The notes under the pieces are model-generated. The model was not told the origin of the DNA, ran no database searches, and was given only the letters and a program-made list of their open reading frames with translations. Below, in pieces: positions 61,745 through 64,000 of a DNA stretch of 64,000 bases. Made by a program: the position numbers and the translations under genes. Origin of the DNA: Brachynemurus nebulosus. Its lineage: Eukaryota > Arthropoda > Insecta > Neuroptera > Myrmeleontidae. Position 1 is the stretch's first letter. Every line of letters begins with the position of its first letter. The stretch is taken from positions 55,353,376 through 55,417,375 of the forward strand of contig JAPWDM010000004.1 of NCBI GenBank assembly GCA_035578155.1, written 5' to 3'.

Positions 61745-62155
61745 TTACAAAATTCGCCATTCAGCACCCCCAACGATTTCGAGAAAGTCCAACGTTTTGA
61801 ATTCCAGTTTATGAGTTAGTCCAATGGGTCCATTATTCATAATACCCAGTTTTGTGTTGCTCTGCAGCCATGCAAGCATCTGCTCGTTCAAATTGTCAAA
61901 TCTCGCCGGCAATGATATGTATCCAATTTCTAATTCCAATATTGTCTTCATTTTTGATGAATCGAATTTTGATGGTAATTGACTGGCTCCCATTATTTTA
62001 TATACTTTTCCAATTTCCATATCAGAAAGTTTAATCCATCGTTTAACAGCGCCAAGATAATTCAATTCATCCACAAAATTTCCAGCCATTTTTTGAATTA
62101 AGTCTCTGTTTCCAGATGAAGCACCAGCAGTAATGGATTCGATTGTTGGCAACAA
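61745..62155 (-). CDS. Compact 136-aa protein, function unknown
   Basis: An intact minus-strand frame. The N-terminal 35 residues are helical (SGNRDLIQKMAGNFVDELNY). Then W40 IKLSDMEIGKVYKI, MKTILELEIGYISLPARFDN and LNEQMLAWLQSNTKLG, followed by GPIGLTHKLEFKTLDFL. The alternation of short hydrophobic strands with a conserved-looking W...L...IGKVY...LELE..YISLPARF order suggests a small beta-barrel, possibly a nucleic-acid-binding OB-like fold; this is a guess from pattern only. TATAAAA lies about 105 bases upstream, a CRE (TGACGTCA) just beyond, and AATAAA downstream. It lies inside the right terminal repeat of the 21-kb element and reads away from it. Confidence 0.65.
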   Translation of the reverse strand: MLPTIESITAGASSGNRDLIQKMAGNFVDELNYLGAVKRWIKLSDMEIGKVYKIMGASQLPSKFDSSKMKTILELEIGYISLPARFDNLNEQMLAWLQSNTKLGIMNNGPIGLTHKLEFKTLDFLEIVGGAEWRIL

Positions 62156-62257
62156 TTAACTCTTAACAGAACAATTGAAAATTCACAACAATAACATTTA
62201 ATGTTTTTTCACTAAAGTTTCGAACAAGATTGCGATTGAAGAAAATCTGTCGCGGTG

Positions 62258-62289
62258 TTTTATAGCAGAAAAATAGCCTGATGACGTCA
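62258..62289 (-). promoter_or_regulatory. Promoter of the 62155 gene: TATAAAA with upstream TGACGTCA
   Basis: Minus-strand TATAAAA (62258-62264) with a perfect palindromic cAMP-response-type element TGACGTCA at 62282-62289, about 18 bases upstream. The same TGACGTCAGCT recurs at 62585-62595. Confidence 0.5.
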
Positions 62290-62378
62290 GCTATCACACT
62301 TTATGTAGCCATGCAGGTTAAAATCTGTTTTCAGATAAAAATATACAATCATATGATAAAATTCATTTTTGCATATTA

Positions 62379-62542
62379 GGGTCCGTCCACACGACACAAG
62401 CTTTACCACCGACTTACTTGCGCAAACCAGTTTGTGCAAGTAAACATGTACGTATGGACGGGAAAAAACGTAGCGACTTACTTGCACAAACCTGGTTTGC
62501 GCAGGTAAGTCGGTGGTAAAGCTTGAGCGTGTGGACGGGCCC
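62379..62542. mobile_element. Harbinger-type MITE with TTA target duplication
   Basis: A 164-bp near-palindrome with ends GGGTCCGTCCACACG and the inverse of GGGCCCGTCCACACG. Flanked by TTA on both sides (62376-62378 and 62543-62545). The arms continue through AAGCTTTACCACCGACTTAC and GCGCAAACCAG, leaving a short centre. A 3-bp TWA duplication and GGG/GGC ends are PIF/Harbinger features. It separates two partly duplicated pieces of the inner border of the terminal repeat. Confidence 0.85.
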
Positions 62543-62597
62543 TTAGACAGAAATCTTCGCTATTAATATCAGCATTCCTATTTATGACGTCAGCTGA

Positions 62598-63128
62598 CAG
62601 TTTAAACCTGTTTTCAGATAAAAATATTATAAAATTATGGAAGCAACACCATCTTCTCATGGAATTTTGAATCTAGGTACAGAGTTCACGGTAGTTCAGA
62701 TTAGTAACGCCATCTTTTCATGGAATTTTGAATCTAGGTACAGAGTTCGCGGTAGTTCAGATTAGCAACGCCATCTTTTGACGGAATTTTGAATTAAGGT
62801 ACAGAGTCCCCGGTGGTTCAGACTAGCAGCGCCATCTTGTACTGAATTTACAGGAAGGTGGCTGCACCATCTGTTACGGAATTTTTGGATTTTTAGGTTA
62901 GAAAAAATTTTGTTAGGTTAGGTTAGGTTAAAAAAAAATTTGTTGGGTTCTGTTAGGTGAGATCATGTTCCGTTGGGTTCACTTAGGTTGGACAAAATTT
63001 TCGTTCATATTACTCCACCCACCGCCGGAGGCTTCTAGAACCGCCTCGGTAGTTTTGCCTCCTCCCGAGGTCGCTCAAAAAATCGTGAGGAGGGGAGGAG
63101 GTGCCCGTTCTGTCCAAAAACTACTACT
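62598..63128 (-). repeat. Right terminal inverted repeat of the 21-kb element
   Basis: Inverse counterpart of 42085-42668. It carries three to four 64-base units around CGCCATCTTTTCATGGAATT (62640-62840), a GGTTAGGTTAGGTTAGGTTA run (62915-62935), the GC-rich block and the CTACTACT terminus. The open frame at 62965-63162 is incidental. Confidence 0.85.
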
Positions 63129-63134
63129 CTTGTT

Positions 63135-63894
63135 CGTTATTACTATTGAATTTAATTTTTAAATTACTTGGTATTTGAATGTTCCAGAATTAAGAAATTG
63201 TTCAGTCTTTCAAATTTTGACAAGTTTTTATTTTATCTTCTACAAAATTGAATTTGTCTATGATTTTGGATGAAAATTTGTTAATAACAAATATTATTTT
63301 ATTTTCTTCTGCAAATGTACAGTTATTAAAAATTCGTTCCATGTCTCTTATAAAGTTTAAGGGGTGATACCCAAAAATGTCCCCATTAAAATAGTAATTT
63401 TTATTTAGCAAATTAATTTCGGTAATACTATTTAGTTTAGAAGGCTTATTATGAATTATTTTTTCAACATTGTTTAGAATTTGATTTTCAATATGTTCTA
63501 AGAAATTTCTTCTAACTGATTACTATTATTACTTTTTTTGTTTAATTTTATGCTAATTTTGTTCCCTAGAATATTAGTTCTTTCCTCAATTTTACTTAAT
63601 TTCTCACCCAAATCTTTTTACAGAATTTTTAGTAATATTTTCTTTATTATCCTCTATTTCATACTTAATATTGTTAACAATAGTATTTAAGCTTTATACC
63701 TGTTCGTTTACTTTCTTTTTGAAGCACTGCAATTGCTTTTCCAGATTCACTAGTTGCACATTTTGCTTTTTAAACTATTCACTCATTTGCACCTTTTGTT
63801 ATTCTAATTTTTCACTCACTTACACATTTTGTTGTTTATTTTTATCTAATAGTTGTCTCATTAAATTCATTAGTTAATCGAAATTTCCCTCCAT
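63135..63894 (-). pseudogene. N-terminal part of a Gag-like gene, split by the 21-kb element
   Basis: From a Met at 63894 the minus strand encodes a Lys/Gln-rich coiled-coil-like region broken by several stops (VNLEKQLQCFKKKVNEQV). Then comes a capsid-like segment around 63411-63202 (LNKNYYFNGDIFGYHPLNFI, RDMERIFNNCTFAEENKI, FVINKFSSKIIDKFNF). It reaches the target duplication CTTGTT at 63129-63134, and the gene resumes beyond the 21-kb element at 42084. The architecture parallels the gypsy Gag at 54.2-56.3 kb. Confidence 0.6.
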
Positions 63895-64000
63895 GATGCC
63901 GGTATTTGATTTTATCCCGTCGCTTTTGGACCTTGTTTTTTTCATTTTGGTTTATTTTGGATTTTTCCTCGATGAAAACGATGACAACACTACTTGCGGT

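Larger units (their letters stand above)
42085..63128. mobile_element. 21-kb Maverick/Polinton-type element with atypical cargo
   Basis: Ends are AGTAGTAGTTTTTGGACAGA and its inverse, forming terminal inverted repeats of roughly 540-580 bp (42085-42668 and 62598-63128). The outside is flanked by a perfect 6-bp duplication CTTGTT (42079-42084 and 63129-63134). AG...CT ends, an AGTAGTAG start, a 6-bp duplication and a size of 15-40 kb are hallmarks of Maverick/Polinton elements. It splits a gag-like gene. I cannot find PolB, integrase, ATPase, protease or capsid genes; three short minus-strand genes lie at 42745, 47685 and 61745. A gypsy element, a foldback element, MITEs and a Helentron-like copy account for about 12 kb. 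The ends diverge by roughly 15-20 percent by eye, so insertion is old. Confidence 0.75.

Noticed and set aside
62965..63162. Frames through the GC-rich block (also 42083-42286 and the N-terminus of the frame ending at 41418)
   Set aside because: They translate the terminal inverted repeat of the 21-kb element, in both copies and in different frames.

Overview
The window is AT-rich arthropod (most likely insect) nuclear DNA made almost entirely of transposable elements. The evidence for this origin is long (AT)n microsatellites, single-exon Pol II signals (TATA boxes, an arthropod TCAGT initiator, AATAAA sites), TTAGG-type telomere-like motifs, Penelope-like, Ty3/gypsy, BEL/Pao and pogo relatives, and abundant hAT/Harbinger-type MITEs. 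I see no rRNA, CRISPR array, bacterial operon or conserved multi-exon host gene. Species cannot be named.

Layout. 1-8.8 kb: mostly non-coding, with (AT)n tracts, a LINE 3' end (3.2-3.6 kb) and one copy (H1) of a Helentron/DINE-1-like repeat. 8.8-12.5 kb: a foldback element carrying three later insertions, namely a palindromic tRNA-like insert, a Helentron-like copy (H2) and a hAT MITE with a perfect 8-bp target duplication. 12.9-20.5 kb: a TTAA-flanked MITE, several inverted-repeat elements, a hAT MITE and a modular dispersed repeat. 21.65-25.65 kb: an inverted dimer of a Penelope-like element forming a 4-kb palindrome. 26.4-28.0 kb: a dead pogo/Tigger-like transposase. 29.4-32.1 kb: a second Penelope relative, a BEL/Pao pol remnant and a Penelope-type end motif. 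32.7-36.1 kb: one Helentron-like copy inserted inside another. 36.7-40.4 kb: two more Penelope relatives in opposite orientations.

The most notable object is at 42,085-63,128: a 21-kb element bounded by about 0.55-kb terminal inverted repeats that begin AGTAGTAG and end CTACTACT, flanked by a perfect 6-bp duplication (CTTGTT). These are Maverick/Polinton hallmarks. It split a gag-like gene whose first part lies right of it (63.1-63.9 kb) and whose second part lies left (41.2-42.1 kb). I find none of the standard Maverick genes (PolB, integrase, ATPase, protease, capsid). I find three short minus-strand single-exon genes, each with a TATA box and a poly(A) signal: a protein with HHG/KGEEK/CPKL motifs, a C2H2 zinc-finger protein, and a compact 136-aa protein. 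The rest is filled by later arrivals: a 2-kb foldback element with satellite-like arms, two minisatellite arrays, a complete but decayed Ty3/gypsy element with 0.63-kb LTRs sitting in a tandem satellite, two hAT MITEs, a Helentron-like copy (H4) and a Harbinger-type MITE.

How the parts relate: nearly every junction can be ordered by nesting (gag gene, then the 21-kb element, then gypsy or H4, then the hAT MITE inside H4), so the window is a readable insertion history. Apart from the three small genes in the 21-kb element, all coding regions are interrupted by stops, frameshifts or truncation.
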